From DASUFH01 sp036274645 (GTDB lineage Bacteria; Acidobacteriota; Terriglobia; 20CM-2-55-15), in contig DASUFH010000270.1 of assembly GCA_036274645.1 (NCBI GenBank), positions 1 through 14,896 on the forward strand: a stretch of 14,896 nt of DNA, given 5' to 3'. Positions within the stretch are counted from its first letter, which is position 1. Each line of letters begins with the position of its first letter. A program made the position numbers and the translations under genes. This document shows, piece by piece, positions 1-6,937 of the stretch. The notes under the pieces are model-generated. The model ran no database searches, was not told the DNA's origin, and saw only the letters and a list, made by a program, of their open reading frames with translations.

Positions 1-660
1 AAAGAAGTAGTAGTGCTCGGGAATGAACTGCCGCCACCGCCCCTTCATGACGCGAAACGCCGAGGAATCGATGTCGGGAGTCTCCAGTACCAGCAGACCG
101 CCCGGCTTCAAACGAGCGGCGATTGCGGCGACAAACGCGCTCGGCGAATCCACGTGCTCGATCACGTGAAAGCTGACGGCCACATCGAAGTCCGTCCACG
201 GGGCGGCCTGGGGAGCGGTCTCGACCACGCCGCAGTGCGTCGGCGCCACGGTCTTTGCCGAAGCGGCCAGTTCGGGATTCGGCTCCACCGCAAACACGTC
301 GAAAGACTCGCGCGCCTCCGCAAGAAAATCGCCTCGCGCCGCCCCGACCTCGATGAGCCGGCCGGAGGGCCGGATTCGGCGAATCAGGTCCAGCCGCCAG
401 CGGGCGTTCAAGCGGGCCAGGCGGTGTTCTTCCTCGAGACGCAGATGCTGGAAGCCGACATTGGCGGCGCGCAGCCGTTCGACCGTGTCATCGGCCGCGC
501 CGGAATGGCCATCGAATGTCAGGGCGCTCCGCCGCCGGCCCACGTATTTCAGTCCACAATTCCGGCATTCCACGAGCGGTCCGTCGAGCGCCGGAGATTC
601 CAGGATGGACCGAGGATTCTCCGCGCCGCACACATCGCAGGATCTGTACGGCGCGTCCAC
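1..660 (-). CDS. SAM-dependent methyltransferase with N-terminal zinc ribbon (3' end cut by window)
   Basis: Only the first 220 codons are present; the C-terminus lies beyond position 1. Residues 8-35 hold two CxxC knuckles (C8/C11 and C32/C35), a zinc ribbon typical of methyltransferases in surface-sugar clusters. A class I Rossmann methyltransferase domain follows. Motif I is IEVGAARGDFL at about 103-113, an acidic motif II (VEPNPE) lies at 125-130, and HVIEHV at 165-170 matches the conserved post-I strand of the Methyltransf_23/11 families. LKPGGLLVLETPD at 184-196 is the usual late strand. The GTG start at 660 shares its first base with the TAG stop of rmlB, so translation is probably coupled. 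It is the last visible gene of the glycosyltransferase-rmlA-rmlB operon, so a sugar or glycan-intermediate O-methyltransferase role is likely. The exact substrate cannot be read from the sequence. Confidence 0.85.
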   Translation of the reverse strand, partial: MDAPYRSCDVCGAENPRSILESPALDGPLVECRNCGLKYVGRRRSALTFDGHSGAADDTVERLRAANVGFQHLRLEEEHRLARLNARWRLDLIRRIRPSGRLIEVGAARGDFLAEARESFDVFAVEPNPELAASAKTVAPTHCGVVETAPQAAPWTDFDVAVSFHVIEHVDSPSAFVAAIAARLKPGGLLVLETPDIDSSAFRVMKGRWRQFIPEHYYFF

Positions 661-1700
661 TACGACGTCTTGAGCTGGGCCAGCGTTTCGTCGCGGCGGG
701 TGTACATGCGGTCGTAGTAGGAAAGGTAGGACGCGTCTTTGATACCGGCGATCCAGTCCTGGCGCGCCAGATACCACTCGATGGTTTGCGCCAGCCCGTC
801 GCTGAAATTCACCTGGCTGGTCCAGCCCCACTCCTGCCGGATCTTCGAGCAGTCCATGGCATAGCGGCGGTCATGGCCGGGCCGATCGGTGACGAACTTG
901 ATCAGCGATTCCGGCTTCTTCATCAACCGGAGCACCTCGCGCACAACGTCGAGGTTCGTCCGCTCGTCGCCGCTTCCGATGTTGTAGACCTCGCCCGCGC
1001 GTCCCTGTTCGAGCGCCAGCAGAACCGCGCGCGAATGTTCGTCGGCGAAGATCCATTCCCGCACGTTGAGCCCGTCGCCATAGATGGGCAGCGGGCGGTC
1101 TTCCATCGCGTTGGTGATGAGGACCGGGAGGAGCTTCTCCGGGAACTGATAGGGACCGTAGTTGTTGGTGCACCGCGTGATCACCACGGGAAACCTGTAC
1201 GTCCGGAAGTAGCTCAAGGCGAGCAGGTCCGCCGACGCCTTGCTGGCGGAATAGGGACTGCTGGGATCGAGCGGCGTATCTTCGCGGAAGGCGCCCTCCG
1301 GCCCCAGACTGCCGTACACCTCGTCGGTGGAGATCTGCACGAACTTCGAAACCCCGTGGCGCCGCGCGCACTCCAGCAGGTTCTGCGCGCCCATCACATT
1401 GGAACGGACGAACGCCGACGGGCCTTCGATGGAACGGTCCACGTGAGTTTCGGCGGCAAAGTTCACAACGGCGTCGATCGGGCCGCGCGCAAAGACCGCC
1501 TGGACATCGTCGGCGCTGGCGATGTCTCCCCGGACAAACGTGTAACGCGGATCCTGCGCCACACTGGCGACATTCAACAGATTTCCTGCGTAGGTCAGCA
1601 GATCGAAGTTGATGATCTCGATGCCGGGCCGCTGGTCGAGGGCATAGCGGACAAAACTCGACCCGATAAATCCCGCGCCGCCGGTGACCAGAACTTTCAT
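660..1700 (-). CDS. rmlB: dTDP-glucose 4,6-dehydratase
   Basis: 346 aa, the normal length for RmlB/RfbB, an extended short-chain dehydrogenase acting in the cytosol. It converts dTDP-glucose to dTDP-4-keto-6-deoxyglucose, the second step toward dTDP-L-rhamnose. The NAD-binding GGAGFIG is at residues 7-13. STDEVYG at 124-130 supplies the Thr, Asp and Glu used in dehydration. The catalytic YxxxK is Y150/K154, and TRCTNNYGPYQFPEKL (175-190) is the classic substrate-binding stretch. The ATG at 1700 is chosen because the Rossmann strand MKVLVTGG begins there; the open frame extends to 1832 only as non-homologous sequence lying inside rmlA. The start overlaps the rmlA stop by 4 nt (ATGA). No rmlC or rmlD is visible in the window, so the final sugar could be rhamnose or another 6-deoxyhexose. 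Confidence 0.96.
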   Translation of the reverse strand: MKVLVTGGAGFIGSSFVRYALDQRPGIEIINFDLLTYAGNLLNVASVAQDPRYTFVRGDIASADDVQAVFARGPIDAVVNFAAETHVDRSIEGPSAFVRSNVMGAQNLLECARRHGVSKFVQISTDEVYGSLGPEGAFREDTPLDPSSPYSASKASADLLALSYFRTYRFPVVITRCTNNYGPYQFPEKLLPVLITNAMEDRPLPIYGDGLNVREWIFADEHSRAVLLALEQGRAGEVYNIGSGDERTNLDVVREVLRLMKKPESLIKFVTDRPGHDRRYAMDCSKIRQEWGWTSQVNFSDGLAQTIEWYLARQDWIAGIKDASYLSYYDRMYTRRDETLAQLKTS

Positions 1701-2479
1701 TGCCGTCGCAGGATAGAGGCGCTCGACTCGAGCGCCGCCAGGGGAAGTTCTTCGGGGTTGGCGGATCGCGTCGAAGCCACCAGGATATTGGTGCGCAGCA
1801 GCGAGTCGAACGTGCCCGCGTCCGACCACCATCCATCGATGATCGCGTGACTCATTTCGTTTTGCTCGATGTACGCGTTGTTGACGTCCGTGATCTCCAG
1901 CTCGCCCCGTCCAGAAGGTTTCAGCGTCTTGATGATCTGGAACACCGACGCGTCGTACATGTAGAGGCCCGTCACGGCGTAATCGGACTTCGGGTTCTTC
2001 GGCTTCTCCTCGATTCTGACGATGCGCTGATCCGTCATGACCGGCACCCCGAAACGCTGCGGGTTTTCGACCTTCTTCAAATGGATCTTCGCGCCCTTGC
2101 CGCGAGCCACGAACTCCGCCGCCGAAGGCGCCACACTGTTCTCGTAGACGTTGTCGCCGAGTATGACCGCGACGAGGTCCTGGTCCGCAAAATGCTCCGC
2201 CAGCGAAAGGGCGGCGGCGATTCCACCTTCACCCTCCTGATAGGTGTAGTGGATGTGCTTCAACCCGAATTCCTTGCCGTTGCCCAGAATTCGCAGGAAG
2301 TCGCCGGCGTTGCTGCCTCCGGTCACAACCAGGATCTCCTCGATTCCGGCGTCCACCAGCGTGCGGATCGGGTAGTAGATCATCGGCTTGTCGTAAACCG
2401 GCAGCAGATGTTTGTTGGTTATTTTGGTAATGGGGTACAGGCGAGTGCCCAGACCGCCGGCGAGCACGATTCCTTTCAC
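1697..2479 (-). CDS. rmlA: glucose-1-phosphate thymidylyltransferase (short form)
   Basis: 260 aa nucleotidyltransferase that makes dTDP-glucose from dTTP and glucose-1-phosphate, feeding RmlB encoded next. The nucleotide-binding signature GGLGTR is at residues 8-13. Other marks are LLPVYDKPMIYYP (25-37), the metal-binding GDN (108-110), EEKP (157-160), GELEITD (192-198) and the sugar-site WWSDAGTF (217-224). It is about 30 residues shorter than E. coli RmlA (~290 aa) and lacks most of the C-terminal dimer/allosteric tail, as in the short branch of the family. Feedback by dTDP-rhamnose may therefore differ (inference). It starts with GTG, overlapping the glycosyltransferase stop as GTGA, with AGGAG seven bases upstream. 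A different hexose-1-phosphate or nucleotide preference remains possible, but the adjacent rmlB supports dTDP-glucose. Confidence 0.93.
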   Translation of the reverse strand: MKGIVLAGGLGTRLYPITKITNKHLLPVYDKPMIYYPIRTLVDAGIEEILVVTGGSNAGDFLRILGNGKEFGLKHIHYTYQEGEGGIAAALSLAEHFADQDLVAVILGDNVYENSVAPSAAEFVARGKGAKIHLKKVENPQRFGVPVMTDQRIVRIEEKPKNPKSDYAVTGLYMYDASVFQIIKTLKPSGRGELEITDVNNAYIEQNEMSHAIIDGWWSDAGTFDSLLRTNILVASTRSANPEELPLAALESSASILRRQ

Positions 2480-3576
2480 TTCAGTCTCCTGTCAGTCATC
2501 TCGAGGAACAGGCGTTCATAACGGTCCGCGATCGCGTCCCAGGAAAACAGCCGTTCGGCCCGGTCACGCGCCGAGGCGCGGAGACGGGCAACGAGTTCGG
2601 GCTCGTCGATCGTGCGCTGGATCTGCCGCGCCAGGCTGTCAGCGCTGTCAAAATAGAGCGCGCAGTCGCCGGCCGCCTCGCGGTTCTCCGGAGTGTCGTA
2701 GACGATAACACAGTTGCCGCAAGCCATCCCCTCGACCAAAGCAGGGTGTGTCCCCCCGACTTCCGTGGCATGGATGTAGACGAACGCATGGGACTGAAGT
2801 TCCCGATACCCCTGCCCGTAAATGCCCCCCGTGAAGTGGACCCGGGGGTCGGCGGCGGCCTTGAGGCCGGCGATGTAGTCTCCGGCGTAGGGAGCGTTGC
2901 CCACAATCAGCAGCGGCATCGTGGTGGTTACCCGGCGGTAGGCCTCGACCACCACGTGCGCGTTGTTCTCCGGCTCCAGCCGGCTGACATAGAGCGCGTA
3001 GCCGCCGGGCGGCACGCCCAGTTTCTGCTGAATCTCCGTCGTTTGCAGCCGGGTCGAATCGGCGCCGTAGGCGATCATCGTTGACGGCGCGCCGTACCGC
3101 TTCATGTAATAGTCCTGGATGACGGCCGCGTCGGTCACGATCACATTGGGAATCCGCGTGGCCAGGTATTCCGACACGTGATAGAACGCGCGGCCGGCGG
3201 GGCCCCACTTCTTGCGTTTGCGCTCGATGCCATCGACGTTCAGCGCGACCGGCGTGCCCGTCAGGCGCGGAATGGAACAGAAGATCGCGTTGGCCGCGTT
3301 GCAGACAAGCGCAGCGTCGAATCGACGAAACATCGCATGAACGACGGAGATGGCCGTGTGCGCGACGGTATCGAGATGTTTGGTGGGGATGGTGGGCAGA
3401 ACGACCAGCCGCACCCCTTTGTATATACGTTCCGGATAGCGGATATTGTTGGATCGGCCGTACACCGTGACGTCATGGCCGCGGGCCACCAGACGGGACG
3501 AGAGTTCCTCGGCGAAGGTTTCGAAGCCGCCGTAGTTGGCCGGAATGCCGCGGGTGCCGAGGATTGCAAGCTTCAT
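2476..3576 (-). CDS. DUF1972 family glycosyltransferase (probable rhamnosyltransferase-type)
   Basis: 366 aa GT-B glycosyltransferase. The N-terminal donor/acceptor domain opens with MKLAILGTRGIPANYGGFET, the hallmark of DUF1972 (PF09314), a family that includes streptococcal capsule rhamnosyltransferases. NVDGIERKRKKWG (113-125) is the second conserved block. The C-terminal GT4 half has YVSRLEPENN (196-205) and EVGGTHPALVEGMACG (272-287), with the usual E-x7-E arrangement for binding the nucleotide sugar. The ATG at 3576 is chosen because the conserved domain begins exactly there. The frame is open to 3666, but those 30 extra codons only translate the intergenic repeat. It is first in the rmlA-rmlB-methyltransferase operon. 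Transfer of a dTDP-linked 6-deoxysugar onto a surface glycan is inferred from family and neighbours. Confidence 0.9.
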   Translation of the reverse strand: MKLAILGTRGIPANYGGFETFAEELSSRLVARGHDVTVYGRSNNIRYPERIYKGVRLVVLPTIPTKHLDTVAHTAISVVHAMFRRFDAALVCNAANAIFCSIPRLTGTPVALNVDGIERKRKKWGPAGRAFYHVSEYLATRIPNVIVTDAAVIQDYYMKRYGAPSTMIAYGADSTRLQTTEIQQKLGVPPGGYALYVSRLEPENNAHVVVEAYRRVTTTMPLLIVGNAPYAGDYIAGLKAAADPRVHFTGGIYGQGYRELQSHAFVYIHATEVGGTHPALVEGMACGNCVIVYDTPENREAAGDCALYFDSADSLARQIQRTIDEPELVARLRASARDRAERLFSWDAIADRYERLFLEMTDRRLK

Positions 3577-3609
3577 GGGGTATCCAGTTCCCCGGCCGTC
3601 CCCTTCCCC

Positions 3610-3694
3610 TTGCAGGGGCGGTCGATGACCACCCACAATCTCGTCGCAATATGCGCTACGAAACATCGTGGGCGGTCATAGACCGCCCCTGCAA
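3610..3694. repeat. inverted pair of REP/MITE-like palindromes, copy A
   Basis: Two 27-nt arms (3610-3636 and 3668-3694) are inverted copies matching at 25 of 27 positions, with core GGGCGGTCTATGACCGCCC. Each arm is itself a hairpin (GGGCGGTC, 3-nt loop, GACCGCCC). The 31-nt spacer also folds back (CGCA-ATA-TGCG), so the whole 85 nt is one long palindrome. It fills the gap between the ubiX stop (3701) and the glycosyltransferase start (3576) and could end or attenuate ubiX-operon transcripts. No coding function. Confidence 0.9.
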
Positions 3695-3700
3695 TGCTCA

Positions 3701-4258
3701 CTATTTCTCCCAACGCTTCATCCCCGGCGTTGGGATCTTCCAGAAATCGAGGGCGCGCCCGACTGTCTGGTCCACCATCTCCTCAAGCGATTGCGGCCGC
3801 GTATAAAACGCGGGAAGCGGAGGCATGAGAATCGCGCCCAGCCTCGAAGCGTCCAGCATGAGCTGGCAGTGTCCGGCGTGCAGCGGGGTTTCCCGAAACA
3901 TCAGCACAAGGCGCCGGCGCTCTTTCAACGTCACGTCGGCGGCGCGGGTCAGCAGATTGTCGTTCGCGCAGTTGGCCACCGCTGAAAGCGTCCGCGCCGA
4001 ACACGGCGCCACGATCATGCCGTCGGTTTCAAACGATCCACTCGAGATCGGCGCGGCCAGGTCGCGGATGTTGTAGACCCGTGTCGCCAGTTGTTCGACG
4101 TCGCGAATCGCCCGATCGGTCTCCAGCGAAATTGTGGTCTTCCCCATCTCGGAGATCACCAGATGCGTTTCGACGTCAGGAATGTTGCGAAGGATCTCGA
4201 GCAGACGGATGCCATAGATGACGCCGGTGGCGCCGGAGATCCCGACGATGAGCTTCAA
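3701..4258 (-). CDS. ubiX: flavin prenyltransferase
   Basis: 185 aa, the usual UbiX/Pad1 length. The enzyme attaches dimethylallyl phosphate to FMN, giving the prenyl-FMN cofactor of UbiD-type decarboxylases. GISGATGVIYGIRLLE (residues 6-21) is the FMN-binding N-terminus. APCSARTLSAVANCANDNLL (84-103), RAADVTLKERRRLVL (105-119) and RETPLHAGH (122-130) are family signatures, and PPLPAFYTRP (146-155) carries the conserved Tyr/Arg near the active site. The start is a TTG at 4258, overlapping the DUF971 stop as TTGA. The open frame continues 14 codons upstream, but that part lies in the DUF971 gene and is not conserved sequence. No ubiD partner is in the window, so the downstream decarboxylase must be elsewhere. 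Confidence 0.93.
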   Translation of the reverse strand: MKLIVGISGATGVIYGIRLLEILRNIPDVETHLVISEMGKTTISLETDRAIRDVEQLATRVYNIRDLAAPISSGSFETDGMIVAPCSARTLSAVANCANDNLLTRAADVTLKERRRLVLMFRETPLHAGHCQLMLDASRLGAILMPPLPAFYTRPQSLEEMVDQTVGRALDFWKIPTPGMKRWEK

Positions 4259-4599
4259 GCGGGTTCGGCGCGCTCTTTCGCGCACTCCGCGCAGCGGCAC
4301 AATTCGCGCAGGTATTCGAAGCTGTAGATTCCGGTGTGATGGCTATCGCTGAAATCGAAGTGCAGCGCGTACTTCCCGACAAGCTCGATCTTGGTGAACT
4401 CCAGCGAATCCGGAATATGCATGGGGAGAACATAGCGCTCCCCCGTCCACTCGTCCTTGCAGGAAGCGCACGGACACTGGCCGCGCAGGGCTGCGGCAAT
4501 GTGGCGTGTCTCGTGCCCATCCGCCCAGAGAATCTGGAGTTCACTGGGGGTGAGCTTCTTCACCTTGGTGGCCGTAACGGCTTTAGGATCCAGAGGCAT
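4255..4599 (-). CDS. DUF971 domain protein (Mrp/ApbC companion)
   Basis: 114 aa, essentially one DUF971 domain (PF06155, also called the gamma-butyrobetaine hydroxylase-like N-terminal domain). Visible family features are LQILWADGHET (21-31), the Cys cluster CPCASC (42-47), YALHFDFSDSHHTGIYSFEYLREL (78-100, in pieces) and a second cluster CRCAEC (101-106). The Cys pairs and His87/His88 could bind zinc or an iron-sulfur cluster; that is inference. The start is an ATG 12 nt after mrp, with only a weak CTGGA-type ribosome site, and the stop overlaps the ubiX TTG. Chloroplast HCF101 fuses MIP18/DUF59, an Mrp ATPase and DUF971 in one chain, so this adjacent gene pair looks like the unfused form and suggests an Fe-S assembly role. 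Confidence 0.88.
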   Translation of the reverse strand: MPLDPKAVTATKVKKLTPSELQILWADGHETRHIAAALRGQCPCASCKDEWTGERYVLPMHIPDSLEFTKIELVGKYALHFDFSDSHHTGIYSFEYLRELCRCAECAKERAEPA

Positions 4600-4611
4600 G
4601 TTTCAGTCCAG

Positions 4612-5712
4612 TCAGTCCACTTCGAGAACCGGACCGGCGTTTTCCGCCGAGAAGTTGCGGATACTCACCTGCGCGGCCACCTGACGGGCGATATCGCGCA
4701 GCGTTTTGGAACTGGCGGCTTCGGGCATTGCGACGACGATCGGCGCGCCCAGATCCGACTGGGTGCGGATGGCCAGGTCCAGCGGCACTTCGCCAAAAAA
4801 CGGAATGTCGAGTTCGATGGCCGCGCGGCGTCCGCCGCCCTCGCCGAAGATGTGGTCGCGCGAGTTGCAGTGCGGACAGACGTAGTAGCTCATGTTTTCG
4901 ACAATGCCGAGGATCGGCACCTTCGTCTGCTGGAACATACGCAACGTCTTCATGGAAATGCGCAGGCCGACATCCTGGGGCGTGGAAACAATGACGGCGC
5001 CGGTCAGCGGCACCTGCTGGGCCAGGGTCAGATGAACGTCTCCGGTGCCCGGCGGAAGATCCACGATCAGGTAATCCAGCTCGCCCCAATCCACGTCGAA
5101 CAGGCATTGCTGCAGCGCGCGATGCGCCATCGGGCCGCGCCAGATGAGCGGCTGATCGGACTTCACGAGCAGTCCCATCGACATGAACTTGAGGCCGGCC
5201 GCCTGCTGCGGAATCATCCGTGGACCGACGGACTTCGGAGGCTCATCGAGACCCAGCATGATGGGCGTGGTCGGCCCGTAGATATCGCCATCGAGCAACC
5301 CGACAGCCGCGCCTTCAAGAGCCAGGCTGGCCGCAATATTCACGGCGATCGTGGACTTCCCGACCCCGCCTTTGCCGCTGCCCACCGCGACGATGTTCTT
5401 GACGCTTTTCAGGGCGCCCTTGTCCATCTGCGGGGTCTGCCGGACCTCGCTCGTCAGGTTGATCTCGACACCGCGGACGCCGGGCAGCGCGCGGACCAGC
5501 GCCACGGCTTCGTCGCGCATCTGGTCTTTGACCGGACAGGCGGGGGTCGTCAGGTTCAGATCGAATCGGACGTTGCCGTCGTCGATCTTGAGGTTTTTGA
5601 TGAATCCGAGGGTAACAATGTCCTTGCGCAGGTCCGGATCCTGAACTTTACGCAACGCTCCAAGGATGTCCGCTTCGCTGACGCCACCGGCGTCTTTATT
5701 CCAAAAAGCCAT
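4612..5712 (-). CDS. apbC: Mrp/ApbC family iron-sulfur cluster carrier ATPase
   Basis: 366 aa cytosolic P-loop ATPase that holds and transfers [4Fe-4S] clusters. Residues about 12-88 form the MIP18/DUF59 domain, including TPAC with Cys59. The deviant Walker A motif GKGGVGKST is at 113-121, DGDIYGPTTP (141-150) is the switch region, and VDLPPGTGD (217-225) is Walker B. The subunit-bridging CPHC motif (279-282) that binds the cluster is intact. It leads the mrp-DUF971-ubiX operon. A TACAAT hexamer with upstream TG sits 8 nt before the ATG, suggesting its own promoter even though murB lies 36 nt upstream on the same strand. No obvious Shine-Dalgarno precedes the ATG. Confidence 0.95.
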   Translation of the reverse strand: MAFWNKDAGGVSEADILGALRKVQDPDLRKDIVTLGFIKNLKIDDGNVRFDLNLTTPACPVKDQMRDEAVALVRALPGVRGVEINLTSEVRQTPQMDKGALKSVKNIVAVGSGKGGVGKSTIAVNIAASLALEGAAVGLLDGDIYGPTTPIMLGLDEPPKSVGPRMIPQQAAGLKFMSMGLLVKSDQPLIWRGPMAHRALQQCLFDVDWGELDYLIVDLPPGTGDVHLTLAQQVPLTGAVIVSTPQDVGLRISMKTLRMFQQTKVPILGIVENMSYYVCPHCNSRDHIFGEGGGRRAAIELDIPFFGEVPLDLAIRTQSDLGAPIVVAMPEAASSKTLRDIARQVAAQVSIRNFSAENAGPVLEVD

Positions 5713-5720
5713 AACGCCTG

Positions 5721-5729
5721 ATTGTAGCA
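5721..5729 (-). promoter_or_regulatory. extended -10 box for apbC (candidate leaderless promoter)
   Basis: On the minus strand this reads TGC-TACAAT: an extended -10 with five of six bases matching TATAAT. The hexamer ends 8 nt before the apbC ATG, so initiation 7-9 nt downstream would put the first transcribed base at or next to the start codon. I see no convincing -35, which an extended -10 can lack. Confidence 0.5.
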
Positions 5730-5748
5730 GTCTGAGCCCCGAAAGGGC

Positions 5749-6804
5749 CTAAAAGGGTTCGTCGAAACCGACAAACGTAGGCTCGGGCGCAAGCTTTACG
5801 CCAAAGCGATCTTCTACCTTTGAACGGATTTCGCGGGCAAGGGCAACGATATCGGAGGCCGTCGCATTTCCTGGATTGATGATGGCGAGGGTGTGCTTGC
5901 GGGAAATAGCGGCGGCGCCACGGCTGAAGCCCTTCGGAAAACCGGCCTGCTCAATGAGCCAGGCCGCCGATGTCTTGACCTTCCCCGCTGGCGCCGGGTA
6001 GCGCGGCGGGGTTTTGGAAGCGGCGGCCTCCAGCGCTTTAAAGGTGTCTTCGTCAACAACCGGATTCTTGAAGAACGAGCCCGCGCTCCGGCAATCGGCG
6101 TCGCCCGGCGTGAGCAGCATGCCCTTCGACGCCCGCGCTTCGCGCACCACCGATCGAACCTCCGCCAGCGTCGGCGGATGGTCGAGTCCCTCGAATCTGC
6201 GTCCGATTTCCGGATATCGAGTCGCTGCCGGCCCGGCCGGCGTCAGCGCGTAGCGGACAGCCAGGACGATATAGCGGTCGGGAAGCGTCGAATTGAAGAT
6301 GCTGGTCCGGTACGAAAATCCGCACTCGGCGCGGGGAAGGTCGCGAACAGTCTGCGTCTCCCGGTCGAGGACCTCGACGGAAACGAGTGTCTCGGAGATC
6401 TCCTGACCGTAGGCGCCGACGTTTTGAACCGGGGTTCCGCCGGCTGAACCGGGAATGCCACTGAGACATTCGATTCCGGCCAGGTTTCGTTCGACAGCGA
6501 GACTGACGACCCGATCCCATTCCTCGCCCGCGCCGGCTCGAAGGATGGCATGCCCGTCGCTGGATTCGATCGAGAGACCAGCCGTCGCAACCTTCAATAC
6601 CAGGCCGGGAAATCCGCGGTCCGCCAGGACGATGTTTGAACCGCCGCCCAGGACGAATACCGGCAGGCTCCGGGTCGCCGCAAAATCGAGAGCGTCAATG
6701 ACGTCGGCTGCGGCGCCGGCGCTTGTGAAGTACCGCGCCGGACCTCCGACTCCAAACGTGGTCAGAGGGGCAAGGGGCACATGCTCCTGGATATCGAGAC
6801 GCAC
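5749..6804 (-). CDS. murB: UDP-N-acetylenolpyruvoylglucosamine reductase (MurB, type I)
   Basis: 351 aa cytosolic FAD enzyme that reduces UDP-GlcNAc-enolpyruvate to UDP-MurNAc, the second committed step of peptidoglycan precursor synthesis. TTFGVGGPA (15-23), LGGGSNIVL (52-60), GIPGSAGGTPVQNVGAYGQE (116-135) and YRTSIF (165-170) are FAD/substrate motifs. SAGSFFKNP (240-248) holds the proton-donor Ser243, and EPTFVG near the C-terminus supplies the catalytic Glu341. The inserted Tyr-loop region and the length match the E. coli-like type I enzyme. The start is GTG at 6804; no earlier start fits the family. There is no ribosome site, but an extended -10 (TGC-TAGACT) lies 9 nt upstream, consistent with a leaderless message. 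It stands apart from other mur/fts genes. Confidence 0.95.
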   Translation of the reverse strand: MRLDIQEHVPLAPLTTFGVGGPARYFTSAGAAADVIDALDFAATRSLPVFVLGGGSNIVLADRGFPGLVLKVATAGLSIESSDGHAILRAGAGEEWDRVVSLAVERNLAGIECLSGIPGSAGGTPVQNVGAYGQEISETLVSVEVLDRETQTVRDLPRAECGFSYRTSIFNSTLPDRYIVLAVRYALTPAGPAATRYPEIGRRFEGLDHPPTLAEVRSVVREARASKGMLLTPGDADCRSAGSFFKNPVVDEDTFKALEAAASKTPPRYPAPAGKVKTSAAWLIEQAGFPKGFSRGAAAISRKHTLAIINPGNATASDIVALAREIRSKVEDRFGVKLAPEPTFVGFDEPF

Positions 6805-6813
6805 AGGCTAATG

Positions 6814-6822
6814 AGTCTAGCA
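6814..6822 (-). promoter_or_regulatory. extended -10 box for murB (candidate leaderless promoter)
   Basis: The minus strand reads TGC-TAGACT, ending 9 nt before the murB GTG. It has the TG extension and the TANNNT pattern, and no Shine-Dalgarno lies between it and the start codon. Confidence 0.42.
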
Positions 6823-6827
6823 CCCCG

Positions 6828-6908
6828 GTAAGGGCGGTCTGTGAGCGCGCCTGGAGTTTGGACACTGGTACAACGGGAGCACTTTGGGTCCCCGCCTGCT
6901 AAACCGCC
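6828..6908. repeat. degenerate remnant of the REP/MITE-like family
   Basis: GGGCGGTCTGTGAGCGCGCC at 6832-6851 is a decayed copy of the 19-nt palindrome core found intact elsewhere in the window. About 35 nt later, TTTGGGTCCCCGCCTGCT (near 6884) resembles the flank TTGGGGTCCCCGTCTGCTT of copy B (near 9602). The pieces lie in the 133-nt gap between divergent murB and the GYF/RDD gene. This is an eroded element and nothing else is visible in the gap apart from the two -10 candidates. Confidence 0.5.
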
Positions 6909-6919
6909 ATGGCCAGTAG

Positions 6920-6928
6920 TGTTAAAGT
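6920..6928 (+). promoter_or_regulatory. extended -10 box for the GYF/RDD gene (candidate leaderless promoter)
   Basis: TGT-TAAAGT ends 9 nt before the ATG at 6938. It carries the TG extension. The intervening CTCCGCACG contains no ribosome-binding site. Confidence 0.42.
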
Positions 6929-6937
6929 CTCCGCACG

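Noticed and set aside
1701..1832. Longer rmlB start at 1832
   Set aside because: The added 44 codons lie in rmlA out of frame; RmlB homologs begin at MKVLVTGG (1700).
3577..3666. Longer glycosyltransferase start at 3666
   Set aside because: The extra 30 codons translate the intergenic palindrome (GGHRPPLQ) and the conserved DUF1972 domain begins at the ATG at 3576.
4336..5721. 461-codon plus-strand frame opposite apbC
   Set aside because: It is antisense to apbC, whose motifs are unambiguous; Arg/His/Gln-rich composition is typical of GC-rich antisense frames. The same applies to long antisense frames at 13-717, 516-1850, 1700-2521, 6899-7786, 10602-11933 and 12634-13644.
5731..5750. Terminator between murB and apbC (AGCCCCGAAAGGGCCT)
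   Set aside because: The stem is only 3-6 bp with a mismatch and no T-run follows on the minus strand.
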